64,000 bases of DNA from Chitinophaga rhizophila (GTDB lineage: Bacteria; Bacteroidota; Bacteroidia; Chitinophagales; Chitinophagaceae). Each line of letters begins with the position of its first letter. Positions within the stretch are counted from its first letter, which is position 1. The stretch is taken from the NCBI RefSeq assembly GCF_019492185.1, contig NZ_JAICCF010000002.1:930001-994000 (forward strand). Direction: 5' to 3'. Of the stretch, positions 52,066-62,141 are shown one piece after another. The notes beneath the pieces are model-generated. The model worked only from the letters and a program-made list of their open reading frames with translations, made no database searches and was not told the DNA's origin. The translations under genes were made by a program, and so were the position numbers.

Positions 52066-52611
52066 TTAATTCTCCTCTACTGTGGTAATCTCTGCTTCCG
52101 ATATCTGTAAAGACCCTGCCGCTGCGGTAAATGCCGGCAGATATTGCTCGAACAAAGTTCCATCTGTGACTGAACATACAATTGTAACAATGGTATGCTT
52201 ACATTCTATGGCCAACAGCACTTCCTTTTTACCATTCGGATAGATGTACAATACAGCTTTATAACGCCCTGTGGTATATCCTTCAGGACGGATATTGTCC
52301 AATGTGACATCCAGCGGCTTAATTGTGGCCCCTTTGACTGCCTTTTCCAGCGCTTCGGTATTAGACTTCATCCAGGCTTCCACATCGGGAGAAGTGGGAT
52401 AATCCATGCCAAAGACGTACATATAGGCTGCCGGCTGGCTTTTAGTATCTGCCGGAACAATCATATAGGGAAGTTGCGCATGTTGCATCTGTACCCAGTC
52501 TGTAGGCGTTTCGACGGTAATCAGGTGTCTTTTGCCATAAATCATATTTTCCTGGGCAAATGTGGAGAATCCTGCCAGGCAACAGGCAAGCGCAAGTAAC
52601 AGATATTTCAT
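52066..52611 (-). CDS. unknown exported protein
   Basis: The 181-residue protein begins with a signal peptide (MKYLLLALACCLAGFSTFAQ). The mature portion is beta-rich (LPYMIVPADTKSQPAAYMYVFGMDYPTSPDVEAWMK and GRYKAVLYIYPNGKKEVLLAIECKHTIVTIVCSV). No family is recognised. The gene ends in an Asn-rich tail after TTVEEN and stands alone on the minus strand. Confidence 0.6.
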   Translation of the reverse strand: MKYLLLALACCLAGFSTFAQENMIYGKRHLITVETPTDWVQMQHAQLPYMIVPADTKSQPAAYMYVFGMDYPTSPDVEAWMKSNTEALEKAVKGATIKPLDVTLDNIRPEGYTTGRYKAVLYIYPNGKKEVLLAIECKHTIVTIVCSVTDGTLFEQYLPAFTAAAGSLQISEAEITTVEEN

Positions 52612-52688
52612 TGTTGTAGGTATAGGTATAGTATTCAGCTGTAAATATATATCAACCCATATACATATTCCGTTATTTGTGCATAAAC

Positions 52689-54017
52689 TTACTTTTTACC
52701 ATAGACTGGCTTTATGCCTGCCTCCCTGATCTTTTCTACTACCTTCTCTCCTACCTGCTGCCCCTGTATTACACCATTGTCGATGGCATCCCGGTAGTGG
52801 ATTCCCCCGTACAGGCGGGATATGGCGGCTTCTCTGGAAGCTGCCAGGAAGGATGTAAATTTCCGGGCAGGTATCTCAAACATCTCCTCTGAGTTATCAT
52901 CATAGGCAAAATTGTCTCCCATCATATACGTCAGCACAGTGGCTACTGCTGTGGATACCACGCTATGTCCGCTGGTATATTCCGGGAAAGGAGGCGTTTG
53001 CAGTAAGGGCTTCCAGCGTACATCAATATACCGGTTGATATATGTTTCAGGCCGGATGCGGTTACTCTGATATTTTGCATCCCAGCAGCTGATAAACGCG
53101 TCTGTCATGGTTACTGCTGCTATAGCATGCACCAGCACCGTCTTATCAAAGTCCAGCTGTGCCTTCCGGGCAGCAATACCAGTAATGTTCATCCAGTGCC
53201 CCCCGGGTGTGATCTTTTTAAAACCAATTGCCATATGGCCGTAGGTACTTACCGCAAACGGATTACAATCCCAGAATGAGGCAATAACCCGCTGTTCCAT
53301 AGTAAGATGTACTCCCGCATCTCTGACTTCCTTATTCAGGGCAAAGAATGCGCTGGCGGAGTCCTTACTGAATGGCACAGGCGGCAGCGGTATAAACTGG
53401 TTACAGGAATCAATCACCATCGGGCGGATCGTCTTCCAGTGTGGTTCCACCGCTTCAATATAAGCCGGCGGCGTAGGGTACCAGTACCCCTCTCCTTTTA
53501 CCGGCGTATAGCGCACCCGGGTGCTCAGCTTACCGTAACCGTCCGGCCGGGACCATTGTACCACCTGTTTCGCCACATCTACTGCGATGGCAATAGAATT
53601 GCGGATAATACTGTCTGGTACCCTGTCTTTCTTAAACAGCAATACCAGTCTCTCCTCATCCTTCTCCAGCATAAAACCGGAAGGAAGCATCTGCCGACCT
53701 GTTTCAAGTATACTGTACACAGCAGCAATACGGTGATCGTACACCCTGCCGCTGTCATGTACTGCTATTTCCGGGTAAGAACGTATGAAGGAGGAAGCTG
53801 CCGGCACCTCTCTATTATGAGCTGCCACAATACTATAGGCAGCCATCGTTGCATATCCATAGAAGCGGCAGGCGGCAGGCGGATTAACCACATCATGCAT
53901 CATCACCATGGATAGTGAGAATACGGCCGGCTGTATATAGTCAGTAAAAGTAGTTTTATGTTGTTGCGCATATCCTGACTGGCATACCAATATCAGCAGG
54001 ACGATCCATCTTTTCAT
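52689..54017 (-). CDS. vanadium-haloperoxidase-like PAP2-fold protein
   Basis: The 442-residue protein has a signal peptide and the three PAP2/haloperoxidase phosphate-or-vanadate-binding motifs in order: KYQSNRIRPETY (K-x-x-x-x-R-P), PEYTSGHSVVS (the SGH core) and SRLYGGIHYRDAID (S-R-x5-H-x3-D). Length and context fit the vanadium-dependent haloperoxidases of Bacteroidota, many of which act instead as phosphatases. The gene is directly downstream of the CRTAC1 protein gene (3 bp), so both are read together and probably act on the cell surface. Confidence 0.88.
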   Translation of the reverse strand: MKRWIVLLILVCQSGYAQQHKTTFTDYIQPAVFSLSMVMMHDVVNPPAACRFYGYATMAAYSIVAAHNREVPAASSFIRSYPEIAVHDSGRVYDHRIAAVYSILETGRQMLPSGFMLEKDEERLVLLFKKDRVPDSIIRNSIAIAVDVAKQVVQWSRPDGYGKLSTRVRYTPVKGEGYWYPTPPAYIEAVEPHWKTIRPMVIDSCNQFIPLPPVPFSKDSASAFFALNKEVRDAGVHLTMEQRVIASFWDCNPFAVSTYGHMAIGFKKITPGGHWMNITGIAARKAQLDFDKTVLVHAIAAVTMTDAFISCWDAKYQSNRIRPETYINRYIDVRWKPLLQTPPFPEYTSGHSVVSTAVATVLTYMMGDNFAYDDNSEEMFEIPARKFTSFLAASREAAISRLYGGIHYRDAIDNGVIQGQQVGEKVVEKIREAGIKPVYGKK

Positions 54018-54020
54018 AGC

Positions 54021-57000
54021 TTAGTTAACTTTATACAGGGTTAGACCTTTGTTGTTTACACCTATCATGACATAGGGTTGTCCATTCAGCTCCATCAGGC
54101 TTGCGGACTTAACATCGCCTTTTACACACATTCCTGATACTGTCTGGGGAATGTACGTAAAGCCGCCTTTACCATCACCTTTCAGCAAGCAGCCATATCC
54201 TGCGTCAAAGCTGCCTAGCTTAAGGCGGTTGTCGCTATGATTGCCTAAGAGTAATAAATCCTGCTTACCGTCCTTGTCATAGTCTGCCACCAGAATCTTC
54301 GATACTACTGAAAACTGTGCCTCCACCGGCAATGCTGCAGGTACAAACTTTCCATTCCTGTACAGCAGGCAGCGGGTCCTGGTATCAGTAGCGGTCAGTT
54401 TGCCGGCCTGATTCAATTCCTCTGCAGAAAAGATCTCTTTCATGGTAGCATTAGAATAATTGCGATAGGACGAGAATTTGCGCCGCATAGGATATATCTG
54501 TTCATTCAGTTCATCTCTGCTCACGAATGGATAACTTACCCCATCGATATAGAAGTTCAGGAATGGATCTATAGAACCATTTTTATCAAAGTCTGCATAG
54601 TATAACTCGGCGGGTTGCTTTTCAGAAGCGCGTACCTGGGTATTAGCGCCCATATTTCCAGCAATGATATCGGCATGGCCATCACCATCTATATCGGCTA
54701 CAGTCATACCAAACCAGCAACCACTTTCAGGACGCTCGAAGTATTGCGCTGTTGCATCTGTAAAGCCGGCTGCCTTATTCAGGTATATGGTCAGCGGCAT
54801 AAACTCTCCACACAAAACCAGGTCCTTTCTGCCGTCCTGGTCGATATCTGTCCAGCGTGCATCTGTAATCATGCCGCTATTGATAAAAGGAACTGTGGCT
54901 GCTGTGAACTGACCTTTACCATTGTTGACAAGCAGGTAAGAGACAGGTGCGGTGGGATACTTACCAGGAACGACTCGTCCTCCGATAAACAGGTCAATAT
55001 CTCCGTCATTATCAAAGTCGCACGGCCTGACGCATGATTTACTGCTGGCGCTTACATCTGGTAATGCACCTTTTGCCAGCATGAAATTGCCTTTGCCATT
55101 GTTGAGGTATAATTCATCCTGCAGGGCGGGAGTACCTGGTTCAAACAGGCTGTATCCCCCTTTGGCTACATACAGATCCGGCGCACCATCACCATTGGCA
55201 TCAAAGAAAGCTGCGGCAGCCACCTGGGAAGACATATCTATACCTGAAACGATCCTTGTACCTTTGATAAATCTACCTCCGGCCTGCTGCAGATAGATGC
55301 CGGCAGGTTGTTCGCTGTCGCCCGCAATGTACATATCTTCCAATCCGTCCTTATTCACATCAGCTTTTTCAAATACCGGTCCTGTTCTTGAGTACATAAA
55401 CATCATCAGCAGCTGGCGTTTAAAGTCATTCTCCGCCATCTCGGTATGCTTGTAGGTAAACAGGCTGTCTGCATTACGGAACCATGTACCGGCAACAGTC
55501 TGTCGCTCATTCGTTCCGGCATTAGGTGCGTATGCTACCGTCAGTAGCTGATCTGCCTTTACATCAGTGAGCCGTTGTACAGTATTATCAGGCCAGATGA
55601 TTTTCACCGAATCTGCTGTTGGATTGTCCCCTAGTCCGAAGAGCAGTTGCGTAGATACGGCAGAGAGGTACCCCCTGTTGGGGTTTACTTCCTGGTATTG
55701 CTGTATGCCTTTGCTGTACACATAGACCTTTGCACCGATGGCAGCCGTGTTCATACCCTGTCCCTTCAATTTAAAAGACAGGTAGGCAGCCGGCTTTTGC
55801 TGCTCCCGGGTCATGTTTTTATATACCGCTGCAGGCTCGTTAATTTTGTTAATAACCAGTTCCAGGTCGCCGTCATTGTCCAGGTCTGCGTATACAGCGC
55901 CGCTGGATATACCACCTGCGTCAAAGCCCCAGGCCTGTTGCATATTAGAGAAAGTAAGGTCTTTATTGTTGCGGAAGACGTAGTTCTGCAATGCAGTGGA
56001 CGGCATGGCGGAGACAAGATCCATTAATAATACCGGTTCTCTGTCAATAGCTTTTTTGACCTTATAGTCTCCCCAGTAACGTAAGAAGTCTTTGTTGGTA
56101 TAATCCCGGAGGTATCCGTTGGTAACGAAGATATCTTTGTAGCCGTCATTATCCAGGTCTGCTATCAGGGGGCACCAGCTCCAGTCTGTATTAGATACGC
56201 CTGCCAGTTGTCCGATCTCACTGAAGGTACCGTCGCCATTGTTCAGCTGCAGCATATTGCGCATATATTGTTTATACAGGTCCTGGGATAACATCAGTTC
56301 AAAAGACTCATAGTTCTCCTGAAGCTGTAACAGCTTTTGACGTTGGTTATCTTCTGGCAGCATATCCAGTGTCATGACATCCGGCAGGGCGTCATTGTTA
56401 AAGTCGGCGATATCCACACCCATGGAAAAGTGTGACAGGTGTGTAAAACAGTTGGTCGCATCTTCTGCAAAAGTACCGTCATGCTTATTTATGTAGAGGT
56501 AGTCGCGTTCATTATAATCGTTGGTTACGTAGATATCCTGCCAGCCATCCTGGTTAATATCTGCGATAGCTACACCAAGTCCGAAGGTCAGAGGATTCTG
56601 TATGATACCCGCTTGTCTGCTGACTTCAGTGAAGTGGCCTTTATCATTACGATAAAGCTTGTTGCCTGCAAGCGAGTCCGTTTCATTACGGTATCTTGCA
56701 AACTCCATGTTATCAATCTTGATCACATTGTGGTTGAGCAGGAACATGTCCAGATCACCATCATTGTCATAGTCGAAGAATACTGCATTGGTGCTATAAC
56801 CCGGATCATCCAGACCATACTCATTTGCTTTCTCTGCAAATTTTGCATTACCCTGGTTAATGAATAGCTGGTTTCTGCGCAGCGCATCGCTTTTTTTACC
56901 GGAGTAACAAATGTAGATATCAAGTAGTCCGTCACCGTTTACATCGGCCATGGTTACGCCTGTTTTCCAGCCTTCCGGCTTTCCTTCCAGGCCTTTGGCA

Positions 57001-57347
57001 GCATCTCTGGTAATATCAGCAAATACCAGGTTGCCTTTATTCAGATATAGTTTATTGGGTGCCATATTGCCGGTAAAGAACAGGTCCTGCAAACCATCAT
57101 TATTAATGTCGCCAACTGCTACGCCGGCACCATTGTAGAAATATTCATATGCAAGTACATTTAACTTCTCCGTTTCATTCAGGTTATTACTGAATTTGAT
57201 ACCGGTAGTTTTGGCGGGCAACTGCTGGAATAATGGTTGCTGAGCGGATGTACGGGAAGTAACAAAACCAGCAAGCAGGAAAATAAGGCAACATTGAACT
57301 GCTGATAGTGCACTACATTGGAGTGCCGTTGTGGAATAGCTTCTCAT
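54021..57347 (-). CDS. CRTAC1-type FG-GAP/UnbV repeat protein
   Basis: This 1108-residue exported protein starts with a signal peptide (ALSAVQCCLIFLLAGFVTS). It is made mainly of FG-GAP-like repeats with the calcium-binding DxNxDGxxD wording (for example VAIADINQDGWQDIYVTNDYN and VDIADFNNDALPDVMTLDML), placed over residues about 60-520 and again 660-1000. An ASPIC/UnbV domain lies near 530-610 (GLGDNPTADSVKIIWPDN). Such proteins form beta-propellers at the cell surface and are often encoded behind SusC/SusD genes, as here. They may bind glycans or proteins. The gene is separated from SusD by 88 bp containing a terminator-like hairpin. Confidence 0.9.
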   Translation of the reverse strand: MRSYSTTALQCSALSAVQCCLIFLLAGFVTSRTSAQQPLFQQLPAKTTGIKFSNNLNETEKLNVLAYEYFYNGAGVAVGDINNDGLQDLFFTGNMAPNKLYLNKGNLVFADITRDAAKGLEGKPEGWKTGVTMADVNGDGLLDIYICYSGKKSDALRRNQLFINQGNAKFAEKANEYGLDDPGYSTNAVFFDYDNDGDLDMFLLNHNVIKIDNMEFARYRNETDSLAGNKLYRNDKGHFTEVSRQAGIIQNPLTFGLGVAIADINQDGWQDIYVTNDYNERDYLYINKHDGTFAEDATNCFTHLSHFSMGVDIADFNNDALPDVMTLDMLPEDNQRQKLLQLQENYESFELMLSQDLYKQYMRNMLQLNNGDGTFSEIGQLAGVSNTDWSWCPLIADLDNDGYKDIFVTNGYLRDYTNKDFLRYWGDYKVKKAIDREPVLLMDLVSAMPSTALQNYVFRNNKDLTFSNMQQAWGFDAGGISSGAVYADLDNDGDLELVINKINEPAAVYKNMTREQQKPAAYLSFKLKGQGMNTAAIGAKVYVYSKGIQQYQEVNPNRGYLSAVSTQLLFGLGDNPTADSVKIIWPDNTVQRLTDVKADQLLTVAYAPNAGTNERQTVAGTWFRNADSLFTYKHTEMAENDFKRQLLMMFMYSRTGPVFEKADVNKDGLEDMYIAGDSEQPAGIYLQQAGGRFIKGTRIVSGIDMSSQVAAAAFFDANGDGAPDLYVAKGGYSLFEPGTPALQDELYLNNGKGNFMLAKGALPDVSASSKSCVRPCDFDNDGDIDLFIGGRVVPGKYPTAPVSYLLVNNGKGQFTAATVPFINSGMITDARWTDIDQDGRKDLVLCGEFMPLTIYLNKAAGFTDATAQYFERPESGCWFGMTVADIDGDGHADIIAGNMGANTQVRASEKQPAELYYADFDKNGSIDPFLNFYIDGVSYPFVSRDELNEQIYPMRRKFSSYRNYSNATMKEIFSAEELNQAGKLTATDTRTRCLLYRNGKFVPAALPVEAQFSVVSKILVADYDKDGKQDLLLLGNHSDNRLKLGSFDAGYGCLLKGDGKGGFTYIPQTVSGMCVKGDVKSASLMELNGQPYVMIGVNNKGLTLYKVN

Positions 57348-57387
57348 TCAGGTATGTTTTTACGTAGGGCAGCAGGTTGGGATAAAA

Positions 57388-57417
57388 GCTAATGCGACCC
57401 CTTGGAGTCGCATTAGC
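57388..57417 (-). terminator. hairpin between SusD and the CRTAC1 gene
   Basis: GCTAATGCGAC and GTCGCATTAGC pair over 11 bp with an eight-base loop, and on the minus strand TTTTA follows. It may partially stop transcription and so lower expression of the two downstream genes. Confidence 0.75.
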
Positions 57418-57435
57418 ATAGATTTGACAGTTATA

Positions 57436-59031
57436 TTATTGCGCATCCCACCATACTCTGGAAGTATAGTTATCGCCTCCCTGCAGACGCTTAACGGCCT
57501 CCTGGTAGTTAACAGGATTGGTAGAACCTTCTGTAGACTGATAAGCGATTCTTCTTGGTATTGTACCACCAGTGAAATTACCCTGGTAGTTCACCGGAGT
57601 CAGTACAGGATAACCAGATCTTCTCCAGTTGATCCACGCTTCGATGAAGTTGAATAATAAACCATTGGTAGCCCAATATTGTTCATTAATCATTTTCAGA
57701 GAAGCATTAGCAGAACTTACATCCAGCGGGTGAGCAGTAGCATATGCGTTGGCATCAGCTGCACTGATAGTAGCACTTGCACTGAAAGTAGCCAGGCTCT
57801 GTAATGCAGCTACTACGCCATTTCTGTAATGCTCAGCAGCAGTACCAGGAATAGTCCAGCCACGTACAGCAGCTTCAGCCAGTAACAGCTCAGTTTCGGC
57901 ATATGTCAGCACAAAGATGGGTGCACTGCGGCTAAGGTAAATAGCTGTCGTAGGACGGGAATATCTTCCCAGCAGATAAACATCTCCGGCAGCGCCTGTA
58001 CTACCCGGGTAGTCAGATCTCTTGGTAACATCCGTAGCGCCACCTGCCAGGTCATATCCGTTAGGCAATCCTCTCTGAACACTGCTATCCCTGTTGCCAG
58101 CCAGTGAGCTGTTAGTACCTGCAGCCAGACCAGCAGGTGGTATTTCAGCTGATACACCCAGACGTGGATCGTTATTCACACGCAGGTAATCGATCAGCTT
58201 TTTAGACCATTTTACTTCTCTGTAGTCTTCCACCACCAGTAATGCATTGCTGGTACCGTTACCATTGCCGGTAGAGTTGTCACTGGTACAAACTGCATTG
58301 TCTGCAATACTCTGGAATGTACCCAGTGATGCTGCTTTCTCAGCATACTGACGGGCCAGTTCCGGTTTTGCCTTGGTCAGGCGCATAGCAGAACGTAACA
58401 TCAGGGAATAACCGAAGCGTTTCCATTTTGCAATATCACCACCGTAGAACAGATCTGCAGTCAGCTTATCGGCTGCTGGATCGAGTTTAGTAATTGCGGC
58501 ATCCAGTTCTGTCAGCATGGAAGTATAAATAGACTCCTGTGTATCATATTCAGGTGTGAACACATTTGTCTTACCAGACAGCGCCTGAGAATAAGGCACA
58601 TCGCCATAACAGTCAGTGATATGCTGCATGATCAGTACCTTCATAATAACACCCACATTCTCCAGGTTCGTCAGCCCCTTCTCCTTAGCCAGCTGCGTCA
58701 TTTCATACGCAAAGCTTGCTCCTCTGTAATCATCATTCCACAACTGGTTCTGGTAACCTATAATACCTGATGACGCTACATACTTATCACCATTACTGTA
58801 ATAGTTGAAGGTAGATGCCAGCAGTTGCGGCCACATACTCTGAAACAGCAGCTGCGCATATCCTTTATTCGCGTATTGATATTGCGACTTGGAAAGGAGC
58901 AGATTAGCGTTGTATCTGGCAGCATCTACTGCCACCGGGTCAGTGTTGATTTCATCAAAGTCTTTGGTACATCCTGACGTGAACAGCGCCACCCCAAGGG
59001 TTATATATAGCAAACCTTTTTTCATGTTCAT
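57436..59031 (-). CDS. SusD/RagB-family glycan-binding lipoprotein
   Basis: The 531-residue protein has a lipobox (LGVALFTSGCTKDF; Cys about 20) and the SusD-like_2 pattern: DEINTDPVAVDAARYNANLLLSKSQYQY, FNYYSNGDKYVASSG, MKVLIMQHITDCYGDVPYSQAL, FGYSLMLRSAMRLTKAKPELARQYAEKA and the closing EAVKRLQGGDNYTSRVWWDAQ. It is a surface lipoprotein that, with the SusC-type transporter, takes up a glycan or other ligand. The start codon overlaps the SusC stop by one base, as in coupled SusC/SusD pairs. The substrate cannot be told. Confidence 0.95.
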   Translation of the reverse strand: MNMKKGLLYITLGVALFTSGCTKDFDEINTDPVAVDAARYNANLLLSKSQYQYANKGYAQLLFQSMWPQLLASTFNYYSNGDKYVASSGIIGYQNQLWNDDYRGASFAYEMTQLAKEKGLTNLENVGVIMKVLIMQHITDCYGDVPYSQALSGKTNVFTPEYDTQESIYTSMLTELDAAITKLDPAADKLTADLFYGGDIAKWKRFGYSLMLRSAMRLTKAKPELARQYAEKAASLGTFQSIADNAVCTSDNSTGNGNGTSNALLVVEDYREVKWSKKLIDYLRVNNDPRLGVSAEIPPAGLAAGTNSSLAGNRDSSVQRGLPNGYDLAGGATDVTKRSDYPGSTGAAGDVYLLGRYSRPTTAIYLSRSAPIFVLTYAETELLLAEAAVRGWTIPGTAAEHYRNGVVAALQSLATFSASATISAADANAYATAHPLDVSSANASLKMINEQYWATNGLLFNFIEAWINWRRSGYPVLTPVNYQGNFTGGTIPRRIAYQSTEGSTNPVNYQEAVKRLQGGDNYTSRVWWDAQ

Positions 59032-62000
59032 TATTTTTTAAATTTTACATTCACGTTCACACCATATGTACGGGTACTAGGTAAGCTTGTACCCTCGATA
59101 CCTGCGTAGTTGATGAGTGAAGAGAATCCGGCTTCAGGGTCTATATTGTCTGAATTTCTCATGAAGGTCAGCAGGTTACGTGCAACCAGAGATACGCCGA
59201 TTGATTCAAATGGTGTTCTACCCAGTACTTTGCTGCCTACAGTATAACCAAAGGTTACCTGACGCAGTTTTATGAAATCAGCGCTCAGTACGTTGTTTTT
59301 GGAAATCTTGTTAGCAAACGCCTGGTAGTAAGCCTGTGCAGTTACACGCTCTGTGTTCTGTGCGCCGGTACTTTCAATGATACCATCAGCAACGATGCCT
59401 TCTTCTCTTCCTTCCAGTGTCATTTTATCCAGACCACGCAGTACTGCATAGTTTTTGGTTGCAGAAAGGATGTTTGCGCCAAATTTGCCATCTATCAGGA
59501 AAGACAGGTTAAAGCCTTTGAAAGAGAAATCGTTATTGATACCGCCAAAGAACTTAGGCAGTACGCTACCCATTGGTCTGAGTACGCCATCATTGATCGG
59601 CAAGCCTGAGTTATCCAGCAGTACTTCACCTTTATCATTACGTTTGAAATCGTATGCCAGGATCTGTGGACCCGCCATGCCTTTTACCAGTGCGGTATTC
59701 GCATTCAGCGGGCGGTAGGTGCCCAGGGTCAGCACGGTGCTGCTGCTGTTATCTCCATAGATATCAAGAATCTTGTTTTTGATGAATGTACCATTCACAG
59801 AGGCATTCCAGCTAAACTTAGAGCCAGATACGATGGTACCATTGATAGCCGCTTCAAAACCTGTGTTCTGCGTAGATCCGGTCGGGAAGTAAGCTCTCTC
59901 ATAACCACTTGCCGGAGAGATAGTACCCTGGATGATCTCGTTCTTCGTCTGACGATGGAAGTAAGCGAGGTCAACGCCTAATCTGTTGTTGAAGAATTTC
60001 AATTCCAGACCTACCTCTGCTTCTTTCAGCGTAAATGGCTTCAGATACAGGTTTGGCAGTGTAGAAGAAAAGTCTCCGGTGCTGATACCACCGATAGTGC
60101 TACCCACGTTGTAATAGGACTGTGTGATATATGCATCCACCGGCTCACCACTTGCATTCGCATATGAAGCACGTAACTTACCGTAAGTCATTTTAGGTAT
60201 GTTCAGCAGTTCTGAGAAGATGAAGCTACCGGAAACAGACGGTACGAAGATGCTTCTGTTGCCTGCAGGCAATGTAGAATACACATCATAACGGCCGGTC
60301 GTTCCTATTGTCAGGAAGCCTTTATAAGAGAAGTCAGCCGTGTAATAAGCAGACTGTGATTCTCTTGACTCATAGTCATAGTTCCTGCCAAAGTTGGTTA
60401 CGTTACTGAAAGAATACACGTATGGTACAATGAACTGGTTACCAGCTACACCCATCATCTCAAAAGTTCTCTTGCGGTAGTTACCACCCACTGCCAGGTC
60501 AACCTGGAAATCTTCTGTCAGGTTCTTTTTGTAACCTACCAATCCATCTGCGTTCAGCTCTGTAGACTGTTCGTTACGCAGATCCAGGTCACCACTCACC
60601 AACGTACCATTTGACAGTGTGCTGGTGGAATAAGCAGTACCCCATGGAGTTACTCTGAACTTCCTGTCATTGATGTTGTCATACCCGATACGGGCCTGTG
60701 CATACAGGCTTTCAGAGAAGTCATAACGGAGTGTCAAGGCAGAGATCCAACGTCTTCTGTCGATGTTATTAACATATTGATTTACGACAAACCATGGGTT
60801 AGTCACATAGTTATCATCTGTCCATACGATCTCACGACCATTGTTGTCAGGATTAAAACCAGGCTTCAGTATATCTTCATCAATGTTTGTAGCCAGGAAG
60901 ATACCGTTGTTAGCATTCAGCGGACCATCACTCAGCTGCGGACGGTTCTGTGAACGATCATCGATATAATTCACCAGAGCACTAACTTTAAATTTACTGG
61001 TCAGGTTCTGATCCAGGTTCAGGTTGAAGGTCTTACGTTTCAGACCGCTGTTTCTTAAAATGGACTGGTTATCCATAGAAGAAGCAGATACGCGGAACGT
61101 TCCTTTTTCACCACCACTGGATATAGCGATCGTATTAGTGAAAGTTGGACCTGTTCTGTAGAAACGGCTGATGTTATCTCTTACAGCAGAATAAGCGTAA
61201 GATTTACCATCAAACTGTGGCGTCATTGAACCATCCAGTCTGGAACCCCAGCTTAAACGGGTGCTTGCCAATGCATCAGTCGCGCTGACAGGTTTTGCAC
61301 CATTCTGGCCCTGGCCATATTCATACTGAAATTCGGTGAAGTCGATGGCTTTATCCATCGTGTAGTTCATGTTATATTCTACCTGCATGGAACCTTTCTT
61401 ACCACTCTTGGTAGTAATCAGGATTACACCATTTGTAGCACGTGTACCATACAATGCAGATGCAGACGCACCTTTCAGTACCGTCATGCTTTCAATATCG
61501 TCGGGGTTGATGTTGGATATACCATCACCATTATCGGAACCACCCCACTCACCGGCAGCACCACGCTGTGAGTTATCCATCGGTACACCATTGATTACAT
61601 ACAGTGGACTACTTGCGCCAAAGCTGGCCATACCTCTTAACAATACACGGGCAGAAGAACCCGGGCCACCGTTTGTACCACTTACGCTCAAACCAGCTAC
61701 ACGGCCACCCAGAGAGTAAGCCACGTTGGTCTCACGCGCCTGGGTAAGAGAAGCGCCGTCTACTTTGGTAACAGCGTAACCCAGTTTCTTGGATTCTTTG
61801 GAGATACCCAATGCCGTTACAGTTACTTCACCTAACTGAGAAGAAGATTCTTCCAATGTGAAATCAACAGAAGTTTGTCCGGCAGAAACTTTAATTCCCT
61901 TTGACGTATATCCTATCAGTGATGTTTCTAATGTAATCTCTCCATCAGGTGCATTCTTCAGGGTGAATGCTCCGTCAGCACCAGTGATCGCAAAGATATT

Positions 62001-62141
62001 TTTACCCTGCACCTTTATGCTCACTGAGCCAAGTGGGGCACCGGATTTCGAGTCTTTGACAGTTCCCTGCAACTGCCTTGTTTGCGCGAATGCTACCGTG
62101 GAAAGCAGCATTGCAACAACCAGCAAACGTAGATGTCTCAT
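59031..62141 (-). CDS. SusC/RagA-family TonB-linked outer-membrane protein
   Basis: The 1036-residue protein has a signal peptide (LLVVAMLLSTVAFAQ) and a CarboxypepD_reg-like domain (QLQGTVKDSKSGAPLGSVSIKVQG, about 20-100). The plug follows with SSARVLLRGMASFGASSPLYVINGVPMD and GISNINPDDIESMTVLKGASASALYGTRATNGVILITTKSGKKG, then the large beta barrel ending in TYGVNVNVKFKK. It is the SusC partner of the downstream SusD. The pair imports a ligand across the outer membrane with TonB energy. Confidence 0.96.
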   Translation of the reverse strand: MRHLRLLVVAMLLSTVAFAQTRQLQGTVKDSKSGAPLGSVSIKVQGKNIFAITGADGAFTLKNAPDGEITLETSLIGYTSKGIKVSAGQTSVDFTLEESSSQLGEVTVTALGISKESKKLGYAVTKVDGASLTQARETNVAYSLGGRVAGLSVSGTNGGPGSSARVLLRGMASFGASSPLYVINGVPMDNSQRGAAGEWGGSDNGDGISNINPDDIESMTVLKGASASALYGTRATNGVILITTKSGKKGSMQVEYNMNYTMDKAIDFTEFQYEYGQGQNGAKPVSATDALASTRLSWGSRLDGSMTPQFDGKSYAYSAVRDNISRFYRTGPTFTNTIAISSGGEKGTFRVSASSMDNQSILRNSGLKRKTFNLNLDQNLTSKFKVSALVNYIDDRSQNRPQLSDGPLNANNGIFLATNIDEDILKPGFNPDNNGREIVWTDDNYVTNPWFVVNQYVNNIDRRRWISALTLRYDFSESLYAQARIGYDNINDRKFRVTPWGTAYSTSTLSNGTLVSGDLDLRNEQSTELNADGLVGYKKNLTEDFQVDLAVGGNYRKRTFEMMGVAGNQFIVPYVYSFSNVTNFGRNYDYESRESQSAYYTADFSYKGFLTIGTTGRYDVYSTLPAGNRSIFVPSVSGSFIFSELLNIPKMTYGKLRASYANASGEPVDAYITQSYYNVGSTIGGISTGDFSSTLPNLYLKPFTLKEAEVGLELKFFNNRLGVDLAYFHRQTKNEIIQGTISPASGYERAYFPTGSTQNTGFEAAINGTIVSGSKFSWNASVNGTFIKNKILDIYGDNSSSTVLTLGTYRPLNANTALVKGMAGPQILAYDFKRNDKGEVLLDNSGLPINDGVLRPMGSVLPKFFGGINNDFSFKGFNLSFLIDGKFGANILSATKNYAVLRGLDKMTLEGREEGIVADGIIESTGAQNTERVTAQAYYQAFANKISKNNVLSADFIKLRQVTFGYTVGSKVLGRTPFESIGVSLVARNLLTFMRNSDNIDPEAGFSSLINYAGIEGTSLPSTRTYGVNVNVKFKK

